This document shows positions 29,157 to 37,566 of a stretch of 64,000 bases of DNA, piece after piece. The notes under the pieces were generated by a model. It saw only the letters and a list, made by a program, of their open reading frames with translations. It was not told the origin of the DNA and made no database searches. Numbering within the stretch: position 1 is the stretch's first letter; each line of letters opens with the position of its first letter. Both the position numbers and the translations under genes were made by a program. Source of the DNA: Haliotis asinina (Eukaryota; Mollusca; Gastropoda; Lepetellida; Haliotidae); assembly GCF_037392515.1 (NCBI RefSeq), contig NC_090288.1, positions 56,405,673 to 56,469,672 of the forward strand, in the 5' to 3' direction.

Positions 29157-29770
29157 CACCCCCCAACAATAAACTGCCACAACTACCCACTGACCCACAC
29201 TGCGCCATAGTGTGCGGGCAGACTGGCTGTGGGAAGACCGTTTTCGTGTTGGATATGTTGGAGGGTTACTACAAGGATGTGTTCGATAACATCGTTATCA
29301 TGTGCCCTACTCTGAGCATGAATAAAACGTACGCGCGACCTTGGGTGATGACGGACCCGGACGTACACAAAATCGACCCTGGAACACGCCTGCATGACTG
29401 GTTGAAAGCTCTTCACGAGAAATTTAAAGGGGAACCGACGCTGTTCATACTGGACGACTGCAGCGCTAATCGCGAGATAACAAAAAAGAGAGACATGCTA
29501 TCGTACCTGGCCTTCTCCGGCCGGCATGCAAATCACAGCGTCTGGGTGCTAACGCAGAAGTTCAACTCGGTGTTGAAAGACCTCAGGGAGCAGACGCGAT
29601 GGGTGGCCTTATTTCACTGCAAGGACAGGGATTCGTTCGAGGAGTGTTTGAGAGAGAACGATGTGATGAGTAAATTAGAACGGGAACGGGTGAAGAAACA
29701 GCTCGCTGAAACTAAACACGCTAAGCTCGTTCTAAAAACCGACCAACCAGTAGCATATATAGTATGCTAA
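29141..29770 (+). CDS. ATP: genome-packaging ATPase (HerA/FtsK, A32-like)
   Basis: The Walker A motif is CGQTGCGKT (29213-29239) and Walker B is LFILDDCS (about 29444-29467). Further on, VWVLTQKFNSVLKDLREQTRW matches the sensor region of Polinton packaging ATPases. It would pump element DNA into capsids. The conserved N-terminal part (LPQLPTDPHCAIV) lies upstream of the first possible GTG. The frame is open back to the MCP stop codon, with no ATG before the Walker A motif, so translation by stop-codon readthrough, a non-ATG start or splicing is required. I give the start at the first codon after the MCP stop. Confidence 0.85.
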   Translation, partial: WGVPPTPPNNKLPQLPTDPHCAIVCGQTGCGKTVFVLDMLEGYYKDVFDNIVIMCPTLSMNKTYARPWVMTDPDVHKIDPGTRLHDWLKALHEKFKGEPTLFILDDCSANREITKKRDMLSYLAFSGRHANHSVWVLTQKFNSVLKDLREQTRWVALFHCKDRDSFEECLRENDVMSKLERERVKKQLAETKHAKLVLKTDQPVAYIVC

Positions 29771-29820
29771 GCAAAGCTAAGCTAAAGCTAAGCAAAGCTA
29801 AGCAAAGCTAAGCAAAGCTA
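29765..29820. repeat. 10-bp tandem repeat between ATPase and next gene
   Basis: Five to six copies of GCTAAGCAAA-like units, starting at the ATPase stop codon. May be a spacer or part of the promoter for the small-gene cluster. Confidence 0.8.
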
Positions 29821-29927
29821 TGATATTTGAAGTATTTATCGTGTGCAACTTAACCTTCATTTCTCTGTGTTTTGTCTGCATCGGGTATTATATAGTTAAA
29901 ACTAAATCTTACTTGTTATATTATAAG

Positions 29928-30488
29928 ATGGAGTGTGAGGAATTACTCGAACAATTGTCGTTGGAGGGTTCCCCCACTGTGGGGGATTCCCCCAAGCGAG
30001 AGAAACTGGTGGCGTTGGCTGTTGGCGGCAAAGCCAAACATTACTTTGGAGACTACACTCCGGATAAAATTCACAAAATGTCAGCCGAAGAAATCGATAA
30101 GCTGTACGCTAGATACGAGTCCCGGCTCGGAGCAGAAATGACAAAGACAATAGGATCGGCTATGACCCAGATATACACCGGTATTGTGTCACACTTCCTT
30201 CCCATTCCACCAGAGCGCCGACTTTACCTGTGGGAGGACCTAGATAAAGACCCTTTTATCGAACACGCCGTGAGCTCTATCAGCTGCGGGCTGTACCACA
30301 AATATGGTATGTTGTTGGCTCCAGTGACGGCGGCGATTATCACGGCAAAACATTGTCAATTTGAGAGAAAGAATAATAATAATAGTATAGATGGATGCTG
30401 CACAGGAACCAGTGGAGGTACCCCCAACAGTGGAGGAGACCCCTTCACAGGAACCAGTGAGGGAAGTGACCAGACAGAAGAATCCTAA
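29928..30488 (+). CDS. small conserved Polinton protein A
   Basis: 186 residues from the ATG at 29928 (MECEELLEQL); the open frame extends 36 codons further upstream, but that part is a hydrophobic, AT-rich, unconserved-looking stretch. Visible motifs are MSAEEIDKLYARYESRLGAE, HFLPIPPERR and SCGLYHKYGMLLAPVTAAI. I recall similar proteins from cnidarian Polinton-like loci; the function is unknown. The tail (GGTPNSGGD) comes from a G/C-run insertion and overlaps the next gene by 98 bp in another frame. Confidence 0.6.
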   Translation: MECEELLEQLSLEGSPTVGDSPKREKLVALAVGGKAKHYFGDYTPDKIHKMSAEEIDKLYARYESRLGAEMTKTIGSAMTQIYTGIVSHFLPIPPERRLYLWEDLDKDPFIEHAVSSISCGLYHKYGMLLAPVTAAIITAKHCQFERKNNNNSIDGCCTGTSGGTPNSGGDPFTGTSEGSDQTEES

Positions 30489-30693
30489 GAGAGTAGCTGC
30501 CGGTAAAAAACGGTGGTGTAACCAACATAAAGTGACCAACCCCCGACTGTTGTTGGCTGTAGGCGTAACTGCTGCCTTGGCTATCTCGTGGTTATATACA
30601 CGTGAGGGACGTGAGGTGGTACCTGAGGTGGTAACCCCCACTGTTGGGGGTGTGGGGGGTACCCCCACCGTCGACCCGCATATCATGTTATAA
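30391..30693 (+). CDS. small single-pass membrane protein B
   Basis: 100 residues. An acidic, proline-rich N-terminus precedes a basic KNPKRVAAGKKRW motif. One hydrophobic helix follows (LLLAVGVTAALAISWLY, about 54-70), and then a Gly/Pro/Thr-rich tail coded by G-run/C-run sequence. The basic motif next to a helix is familiar from other Polinton small proteins (recall). It overlaps protein A. Function unknown. Confidence 0.55.
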   Translation: MDAAQEPVEVPPTVEETPSQEPVREVTRQKNPKRVAAGKKRWCNQHKVTNPRLLLAVGVTAALAISWLYTREGREVVPEVVTPTVGGVGGTPTVDPHIML

Positions 30694-30719
30694 TTTTAAT
30701 ATTTTATATCATATACATA

Positions 30720-30947
30720 ATGTCTGAGGGGAAAACGTTCGTCAACGACGCATACCACGCCACAGTGGTAGCCAGTCTAGCCGTAGGGTACGCTCGGTTG
30801 ACTAAAATGGTGCTTAAACAACCAACTATCAAGCTAGATTTCAACCTGCAGGATATGGGTATGCTCATAATGAACCTTGGTATGGCGATGGCCACAAAAG
30901 ACATCCTAGTAAAACAAGGAATAATACCTGATAATATAATGAAATAA
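30720..30947 (+). CDS. small conserved Polinton protein C
   Basis: 75 residues: ASLAVGYARLTKMVLKQP, LDFNLQDMGMLIMNLGMAMA and TKDILVKQGIIPDNI. Two weak hydrophobic helices. The pattern is one I recall from Polinton-like loci in other animals. It is preceded by an AT-rich 26-bp spacer ('attttaatattttatatc') that may serve as promoter. Confidence 0.55.
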   Translation: MSEGKTFVNDAYHATVVASLAVGYARLTKMVLKQPTIKLDFNLQDMGMLIMNLGMAMATKDILVKQGIIPDNIMK

Positions 30948-30955
30948 ATATAGGG

Positions 30956-31381
30956 ATGGCCACGATAGCTATGATGCTCGGTGGGGCGTTAGTGAATGCC
31001 CTGGCATTTTCCGGGAGTAATTTCCTCTTCTCGAAACTACGAGATGATCACGCGGCTGAAATACAGGAAGAAAGGAAGCGACACGATCTCGCTACTGAGA
31101 AATTACAAAGAGCACAGGACGAGTACGTTAAAAAACGCCTCCAGAGGATCGATTTTATTAACGAGCAACTCAAGCGTGAAAACCATGCCGTTCAAACATT
31201 CAACGATGTCGATGAAGCAATGAAAGAATACTATCTACTAACTGGTAAACAATTGGAACCGCTCAATAAACCCACACTCGCTCAGTACTACACACCATCC
31301 AAGGGACAAATGAATCGTGAACTGGGCTTCATAGTGTTGGGTATAGCAGCTACTGCGTTGGTTGCGAAGCAATTAAATTAA
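30956..31381 (+). CDS. conserved Polinton protein D with coiled coil
   Basis: 141 residues: a small hydrophobic N-terminus (MMLGGALVNALAFSGSNFLF), a charged coiled coil with HDLATEKLQRAQDEYVKKRL, a conserved TFNDVDEAMKEYY segment, and a C-terminal hydrophobic helix (FIVLGIAATALVAK). Hydrophobic regions at both ends around a coiled coil suggest a membrane-associated virion protein. It starts 8 bp after protein C. Function unknown. Confidence 0.6.
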   Translation: MATIAMMLGGALVNALAFSGSNFLFSKLRDDHAAEIQEERKRHDLATEKLQRAQDEYVKKRLQRIDFINEQLKRENHAVQTFNDVDEAMKEYYLLTGKQLEPLNKPTLAQYYTPSKGQMNRELGFIVLGIAATALVAKQLN

Positions 31382-31400
31382 AATACCTATATAAGTAAAC

Positions 31401-31667
31401 ATGAGACCCGCTCCATACCGATGCGAATACATACTTATGGGGAAGACCGAGGCCTGTGGTAGGAAATGCAGGAATCAGGGGTTCTGTTGTTTCCATATGG
31501 GAAGCCCTAACTACACGTGTTCTGTGTGTGGTATCGGGGTTAAAGGACACTACTGTCTATGTAAAGCTCACGGAGCGAACGTAGTCAGACATCAACTCAT
31601 CTACGAGAATAAAAAAGGCTACATAAAAGAACGTAGGCGACTGCTCAAGATAGACTCCAGTGCGTGA
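31401..31667 (+). CDS. small cysteine-rich (zinc-ribbon-like) protein E
   Basis: 88 residues with many Cys/His: RCEYILMGKTEACGRKCRNQ, CCFH, CSVCGIGVKGHYCLCKAHG. The paired Cys and Cys-His spacings suggest zinc binding. The C-terminus is basic (KKGYIKERRRLLK). It lies between protein D and PolB. It could be a DNA- or RNA-binding regulator, but nothing specific is recognised. Confidence 0.5.
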   Translation: MRPAPYRCEYILMGKTEACGRKCRNQGFCCFHMGSPNYTCSVCGIGVKGHYCLCKAHGANVVRHQLIYENKKGYIKERRRLLKIDSSA

Positions 31668-31727
31668 AAGGGTTACCTCCCCTTACTGTGAACCAATTAG
31701 ACATTGGTTCTCTTAGGTGTAAACACG

Positions 31728-34700
31728 ATGTCTACTGTAAGCGAGCTCAAGCGGGTCGCAAAACAGAGAGGTGTGATCGGGTATTCTAGAATGCGGAAGT
31801 CAGCATTGTTGAGATTACTAGGTTTAGAAGCCCCTCCTTCAGTAAAACAATTAAAAACTCAAGCAAAACAGCTTGGATACACGGGTTATTCAAACCTGGG
31901 GAGAGCCGGGTTAACCGCATTGTTATCACATGCCCCCGTAGCAAAACCTCCCACTGTAAAACAACTGAAAGCCGAGGCACACGATTTGGGTTTAGGCGGG
32001 TATTCCTGTATGAGAAAACCACAGCTTGTAGAATTATTACGAGAGAATAGAGCTATTGACCTACAGTTCGTGCGCACTGAGCGCGCTGTAGGCAACTATT
32101 TGAGAGGTTGGCGCATGCACGTTGATAGAAACATAGACATTACAGATATCAAGCCTCTGATAGCTGATAAGGTCAACCAGGAACTAAATAACTTAGGAAG
32201 TATCAAGTTTCAGATCACAGTGAAAATGTCACTCGATAAGCAGGTTGGGGGCCCCACAGGGGCCACTGAGTATGTTCAGCCTTACTTCCAAGGTCAACAA
32301 GAGGTCGCCACACATACAGAGACCATTGACGCATCAATCGATACCAGTTTTCAGCAGATACGAGAATACCTAGAACGCTACACACACTTGGGGTCCGGGT
32401 GGGCTGTAGATAAAATCGATAATGTCTATCTAGACATAGCTAACTATGTGCCGTTCAGAGGCGGGTCATACCTAGCCTTGCCTCCCTACTATAGGAACAA
32501 ACATGCCATAGTAAACGTTAAGAATAGAGGAAACGATTGCCTGAGGTTAGCTATCAGGTCAGCCTTATTTCCAGCTGGCACTAATCCGAACAGGCCTTCT
32601 AATTATCCCCAAGACGATGGGCTCAACTGGGATGGTATAGATGAACCCACCCCCATATCCCAGATCACTAAAGTAGAAAAACAGAATAATCTGGCTATAA
32701 ATGTCTTTGGGCACGAAGGTAACACAACAATAGTACACAGGGTCAGCCCGGTGAAGGATCGCCAAGTTATCAATATATTCATGATCCAACGAGGTGAAAA
32801 GTATCACTACACGTGGATAAAACATCTCAGCCGGTTGTTGCACGACCAGTCGAAACACGATGGGGAAAAACATTTTTGTGTACGATGCCTACACGGTTTC
32901 AGTCGAGCTGATTTATTAGAATCCCACCGGGAGGATTGCCAAGGTGTGGGGCAGACGACCATACGAGTCGACATGCCTAAGGAAAGTGACAATATCCTAA
33001 AATTCAGTAACCACAAGAATCAAATGTCTGTGCCTTATATTATATACGCCGACTTCGAAGCCTTAGTTGTGGGTGGGGATTCCACCAGTGATACCGCCGT
33101 CGAGGCTCCCTTCACCCACAAAACACAAGAGCATAAAGCCTGTTCGTTTGGATACATTGTCGTCCGTTGTGACGGGGAAACGAAAGCTCCGGTAGTATAT
33201 AGGGGCCCTGACGCGGCTGAAAGGTTTCTAAAGTGTTTGCAGGAGGAAGAAAAAATTATTAGGAATACATTGTATAGAATCGCTCCCTTGCGTATGACCC
33301 GAGTCGACAGGCTAGCCCACGCTAGTAGCACTAACTGTCACGTGTGTGACTCACCACTTAACGGTGATTCGGTGAGAGATCACTGCCACATAACTGGTAA
33401 GTATAGAGGCGCCGCTCACAACGCGTGCAACCTCAAGCTTAAAATCAACCCTAAGACAATAAACATCCCCGTTGTATTTCACAACTTGAGAGGGTACGAC
33501 TCACACTTGATCATGCAGGCCATCGCGAAAATCGATGGTAATATAACGTGCATCCCCAACAACATGGAGAGATACATCTCCTTCAGCTTAAACGGACTTA
33601 GGTTCATTGACTCGTTTCAGTTCCTCCTGTCGTTACTCGACAGTCTGGTCAAGGCCAACAATACCTTCCCTATCACCGATCGATACACAGACGCCGAGAC
33701 TAGACCCCTGCTTATGAGGAAGGGTGTGTACCCCTATGAGTACATGGATAGTTGGGCCAAGTTCACCGAGACCAGACTACCCCCTATTGACTGCTTTTAT
33801 AGCAAGCTGAATGAGGCGTCCGTCTCACGAGATGATTACTCGCACGCGACCAACGTATGGAATAAACTGGGTTGTAAGAACCTGGGTGATTATCACGACC
33901 TGTACTTGAGGACAGATGTACTGCTGTTAGCCGACGTGTTTGAAACGTTTAGGCGGACATGTTTCAAGCAGTATAAACTCGACCCCGCATGGTATTACAC
34001 CAGCCCAGGTCTGTCGTGGGACGCCTTGCTTAAAAAGACCGGAGTTAATTTGGAATTGCTCACAGATTACGACATGCACCTATTCATTGAGAAAGGCTTG
34101 CGAGGTGGGATTTCCATGGCATCCAAACGATACGCGAAAGCAAATAATCAATACGTGAAAGGTTACGATCCTAACAAGCCAACCAATCACATTCTCTACC
34201 TTGACGCAAACAACCTGTACGGCTGGGCCATGAGCCAGTATCTACCTACAGGGGGATTCGAATGGGTACCCCACGTTGATGTTATGGGGGTTGCACCAGA
34301 TTCAAACAAAGGGTATATCCTCGAGGTTGACTTAGAGTATACCAAGGAATTACACACATCACACAACAGCTACCCCCTGGCCCCCGAACGTATGAGGGTT
34401 AACCCAGACTGGATGTCTGAGTACCAACATAACTTGTCAGGTGGGCGTGTGACAGACGTTGAAAAACTCGTGCCTAACTTAATGAATAAGACCAAGTACA
34501 TCGTTCACTATCGCAACCTACAGCTGTACCTGTCGTTGGGTATGAGGCTGGCCAAAATACACAGGGTGCTCATGTTCGACCAGAGCCCATGGATGGAGCC
34601 CTACATCAGAATGAACACAGACCTACGAAATAAAGCCACCAGTGATTTTGAGAAAAATCTCTACAAGCTCATGAACAACTCGGTGTTTGGTAAGACTATG

Positions 34701-35441
34701 GAGAACCTGAGGAAACGCATGACCGTGAAGCTGGTTCGGTCGAGTGAGGAAGACAAGCTCAGGAGATTGATAGCCAGTCCGGCATTCAACCGTAGTAAGA
34801 TATTCACAGACAACCTGGTTGCCCTACACATGAAGAAAAGCCACATAAAATTCAACCGGCCTGTTTACGTGAGGATGAGCATCCTCGATTTATCCAAACA
34901 CCTGATGTACGACTTTTACTACAACGAGCTCAAGAAACAGTACGGTGACAGGTGTGAAGTGCTGTACACTGACACGGATTCCCTGCTGATGGAGATTCGA
35001 ACCGAGGACGTGTACGAGGACATGAAAAAACACCTCGATTTATACGACACCAGTGACTACCCTAAGACCCATGCCATACACAGTACGGTAAATAAAAAGG
35101 TCCTAGGTAAGATGAAGGACGAGTGTGCTGGCACGCCCATAGCCGAGTACATAGGTTTGAGACCTAAGATGTACTCCATACTGAAAGCCGACAATAGTGA
35201 AATCCGGAAGGCTAAGGGGGTTAAGAAGTATGTGGTGAAACAACACATCAAACACGCCAGATTCAAGGAAGCCCTGTTCAAGACCTGTACCTTTAGACAT
35301 AAAATGAACACACTTAGAAGTGATGGGCATAAGATATACGGACTGACTATAAACAAGACGTCCCTGTCGCCTATGGACATGAAACGTTGGATAGCTATTG
35401 ATGGGATAAACACATACGCGTATGGACATGAAAAAATTTGA
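31728..35441 (+). CDS. POLB: protein-primed DNA polymerase B with N-terminal HeH/SAP-like repeats
   Basis: 1237 residues from the ATG at 31728 (the frame upstream opens only with TTG). Residues ~1-110 hold three ~35-residue helical repeats (TVSELKRVAKQRG-x-GYSRM, SVKQLKTQAKQLGYTGYSNL, TVKQLKAEAHDLGLGGYSCM), SAP/HeH-like DNA-binding units. A C2H2-like finger is at ~384 (FCVRC...SHREDC). Exonuclease motifs are D442/E444 (YADFEAL), D591 (HNLRGYDSHL) and D730 (RTDVLLLAD). An HNH/endonuclease-VII-like insertion has C537/C540 and DHCH at 551-554. Polymerase motifs A (D826, DANNLYGW), B (NNSVFGKTMENL) and C (D1082/D1084, YTDTDSLL) follow. It replicates the element from protein-primed ends. The last 20 bp overlap the integrase start. 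Confidence 0.92.
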   Translation: MSTVSELKRVAKQRGVIGYSRMRKSALLRLLGLEAPPSVKQLKTQAKQLGYTGYSNLGRAGLTALLSHAPVAKPPTVKQLKAEAHDLGLGGYSCMRKPQLVELLRENRAIDLQFVRTERAVGNYLRGWRMHVDRNIDITDIKPLIADKVNQELNNLGSIKFQITVKMSLDKQVGGPTGATEYVQPYFQGQQEVATHTETIDASIDTSFQQIREYLERYTHLGSGWAVDKIDNVYLDIANYVPFRGGSYLALPPYYRNKHAIVNVKNRGNDCLRLAIRSALFPAGTNPNRPSNYPQDDGLNWDGIDEPTPISQITKVEKQNNLAINVFGHEGNTTIVHRVSPVKDRQVINIFMIQRGEKYHYTWIKHLSRLLHDQSKHDGEKHFCVRCLHGFSRADLLESHREDCQGVGQTTIRVDMPKESDNILKFSNHKNQMSVPYIIYADFEALVVGGDSTSDTAVEAPFTHKTQEHKACSFGYIVVRCDGETKAPVVYRGPDAAERFLKCLQEEEKIIRNTLYRIAPLRMTRVDRLAHASSTNCHVCDSPLNGDSVRDHCHITGKYRGAAHNACNLKLKINPKTINIPVVFHNLRGYDSHLIMQAIAKIDGNITCIPNNMERYISFSLNGLRFIDSFQFLLSLLDSLVKANNTFPITDRYTDAETRPLLMRKGVYPYEYMDSWAKFTETRLPPIDCFYSKLNEASVSRDDYSHATNVWNKLGCKNLGDYHDLYLRTDVLLLADVFETFRRTCFKQYKLDPAWYYTSPGLSWDALLKKTGVNLELLTDYDMHLFIEKGLRGGISMASKRYAKANNQYVKGYDPNKPTNHILYLDANNLYGWAMSQYLPTGGFEWVPHVDVMGVAPDSNKGYILEVDLEYTKELHTSHNSYPLAPERMRVNPDWMSEYQHNLSGGRVTDVEKLVPNLMNKTKYIVHYRNLQLYLSLGMRLAKIHRVLMFDQSPWMEPYIRMNTDLRNKATSDFEKNLYKLMNNSVFGKTMENLRKRMTVKLVRSSEEDKLRRLIASPAFNRSKIFTDNLVALHMKKSHIKFNRPVYVRMSILDLSKHLMYDFYYNELKKQYGDRCEVLYTDTDSLLMEIRTEDVYEDMKKHLDLYDTSDYPKTHAIHSTVNKKVLGKMKDECAGTPIAEYIGLRPKMYSILKADNSEIRKAKGVKKYVVKQHIKHARFKEALFKTCTFRHKMNTLRSDGHKIYGLTINKTSLSPMDMKRWIAIDGINTYAYGHEKI

Positions 35442-36390
35442 GGCTATTTACTACAGCCCGCGTGGGTACTGGAAAGGAGCTAGCGCAGTAGATAAGCTAG
35501 CTAAAATAGCGCGAGTACCCCCGGAGGAAGCCAAAGCGTGGCTTGAAAAACAAGCCCTGTGGCAGATCTATTTGCCGGCACCACGCTACGTGCCTAGAAG
35601 GAGGTTCGGTATTAACATACCTAATAGCGTTCACCAGGCAGACCTACTGTTCCTACCCCACGACAAGAGGTACAAGTATGCCTTAACCGTAGTGGATGTA
35701 GCCAGTCGTTACAAGGAAGCCGAACCCTTGACCACGAAAGATTCGGCCCAGGTAGCCAGAGGATTCGAACGCATATACAAACGCAGTCCGCTGACGTGGC
35801 CAACAGAGCTGCAAGTTGACCCCGGACGGGAGTTCATGGGTGCCGTGTCACAACTGCTAGCCAAACACGATACAAAGGTCAGGCGTGGCACGGCCGGAGC
35901 CCATCGCAGCCAAGCCATAGTTGAGAGATTTAATAGGACTTTGGCTGAGCGCTTGTTCGGCCATCAGTATGCTAGGGAGATGGTCACCCCTGGAAAACGA
36001 TCGACTGAATGGGTCACGAGGTTACCCAAGGTGGTGACGGCAATCAACCATGAAGTCACCCGTCTCACCGGTAAGAAACCGGCAGACGCTATCAAACTAA
36101 AATCAATAGTTGCAGAGTCGGCCGCTCCATTGCGTGGGAAGGAGAAACAGATACCAAATCGGGCCCTAGTGAGGTATCTATACCAGCCGGGGGAACACGA
36201 GGGCGATAGCCGTAAGCGAGCCACCGATCCTATATGGTCAGTCAAAACTTACAACATAGATAAAGTGGATATAAAAGCCGACGAACCTAACTTGTACTAC
36301 TTGAGGGATGGGCCGGGTAGGGGTTTTGTAAGAGAAGAATTATTGATCGTACCGTACGGCACAGTGTTACCTCCAACCAATACACGGTAA
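35422..36390 (+). CDS. INT: Polinton integrase (inner copy), intact
   Basis: 322 residues, retroviral-type DD35E integrase: D74, D133, E168. The N-terminal HTH-like segment is present only in this copy and in the outer copy; the nine array copies downstream lack it. It overlaps PolB by 20 bp. The last ~65 codons lie within the right terminal inverted repeat. The stop is 143 bp from the element end. This copy has Asn where all array units have Asp in the IP(N/D)RALVRY segment, and Val in the EMVTPGK segment. Confidence 0.93.
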   Translation: MDMKKFEAIYYSPRGYWKGASAVDKLAKIARVPPEEAKAWLEKQALWQIYLPAPRYVPRRRFGINIPNSVHQADLLFLPHDKRYKYALTVVDVASRYKEAEPLTTKDSAQVARGFERIYKRSPLTWPTELQVDPGREFMGAVSQLLAKHDTKVRRGTAGAHRSQAIVERFNRTLAERLFGHQYAREMVTPGKRSTEWVTRLPKVVTAINHEVTRLTGKKPADAIKLKSIVAESAAPLRGKEKQIPNRALVRYLYQPGEHEGDSRKRATDPIWSVKTYNIDKVDIKADEPNLYYLRDGPGRGFVREELLIVPYGTVLPPTNTR

Positions 36391-36533
36391 ACTGTTTCAT
36401 AGACACCCAACCTTTTTGTAGTAGGGGTAATAGTAGCAAGAGCTAATGACCCAACCAAAGCCTTATTTAGTAAATAAGGCTTTGTAGAGACATTTCTTGA
36501 AAGTGTTTTAGAACTGTCATTCCCTATACTACT
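36189..36533. repeat. right terminal inverted repeat of the inner Polinton
   Basis: 345 bp, reverse complement of the left end apart from about 30 extra bases near 'tagacacccaacctttttg'. It contains the integrase 3' end, the perfect 27-bp palindrome (36457-36483) and the terminal CCCTATACTACT. Confidence 0.88.
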
Positions 36534-36538
36534 TGGGC
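36534..36538. repeat. target-site duplication TGGGC, first right-hand copy
   Basis: TGGGC follows the first right terminus. Because the flank was captured in the duplication unit, it is repeated after every array copy. Confidence 0.75.
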
Positions 36539-36550
36539 TGGAAAGCCAAA

Positions 36551-37406
36551 AGCGTGGCTTGAAAAACAAGCCCTGTGGCAGATCTATTTGCCGGCACCAC
36601 GCTACGTGCCTAGAAGGAGGTTCGGTATTAACATACCTAATAGCGTTCACCAGGCAGACCTACTGTTCCTACCCCACGACAAGAGGTACAAGTATGCCTT
36701 AACCGTAGTGGATGTAGCCAGTCGTTACAAGGAAGCCGAACCCTTGACCACGAAAGATTCGGCCCAGGTAGCCAGAGGATTCGAACGCATATACAAACGC
36801 AGTCCGCTGACGTGGCCAACAGAGCTGCAAGTTGACCCCGGACGGGAGTTCATGGGTGCCGTGTCACAACTGCTAGCCAAACACGATACAAAGGTCAGGC
36901 GTGGCACGGCCGGAGCCCATCGCAGCCAAGCCATAGTTGAGAGATTTAATAGGACTTTGGCTGAGCGCTTGTTCGGCCATCAGTATGCTAGGGAGATGGC
37001 CACCCCTGGAAAACGATCGACTGAATGGGTCACGAGGTTACCCAAGGTGGTGACGGCAATCAACCATGAAGTCACCCGTCTCACCGGTAAGAAACCGGCA
37101 GACGCTATCAAACTAAAATCAATAGTTGCAGAGTCGGCCGCTCCATTGCGTGGGAAGGAGAAACAGATACCAGATCGGGCCCTAGTGAGGTATCTATACC
37201 AGCCGGGGGAACACGAGGGCGATAGCCGTAAGCGAGCCACCGATCCTATATGGTCAGTCAAAACTTACAACATAGATAAAGTGGATATAAAAGCCGACGA
37301 ACCTAACTTATACTACTTGAGGGATGGGCCGGGTAGGGGTTTTGTAAGAGAAGAATTATTGATCGTACCGTACGGCACAGTGTTACCTCCAACCAATACA
37401 CGGTAA
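36551..37406 (+). pseudogene. array unit 1: 5'-truncated integrase
   Basis: Lacks the start codon and the N-terminal HTH part but keeps D, D and E. Ala at the EM(A/V)TPGK site. Carries a private silent change (aacttatac for aacttgtac) near 37311. Confidence 0.9.
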
Positions 37407-37566
37407 ACTGTTTCATAGACACCCAACCTTTTTGTAGTAGGGGTAATAGTAGCAAGAGCTAATGACCCAACCAAAGCCTTATTTAGTAAATAAGGCTTTG
37501 TAGAGACATTTCTTGAAAGTGTTTTAGAACTGTCATTCCCTATACTACTTGGGCTGGAAAGCCAAA

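Larger units (their letters stand above)
22278..36533. mobile_element. inner Polinton (Maverick), 14,256 bp, apparently complete
   Basis: Bounded by inverted termini AGTAGTATAGGG...CCCTATACTACT and flanked by TGGGC. It encodes PolB, integrase, double-jelly-roll capsid protein, penton-like protein, packaging ATPase and the accessory set typical of Polintons. All reading frames are open; the ATPase lacks an ATG. It lies inside the PolB gene of the outer copy. The family is a self-synthesising DNA transposon or integrated virus. Confidence 0.93.

Noticed and set aside
29820-29927. N-terminal extension of small protein A
   Set aside because: Hydrophobic AT-rich translation upstream of a better ATG at 29928; the conserved part starts later.
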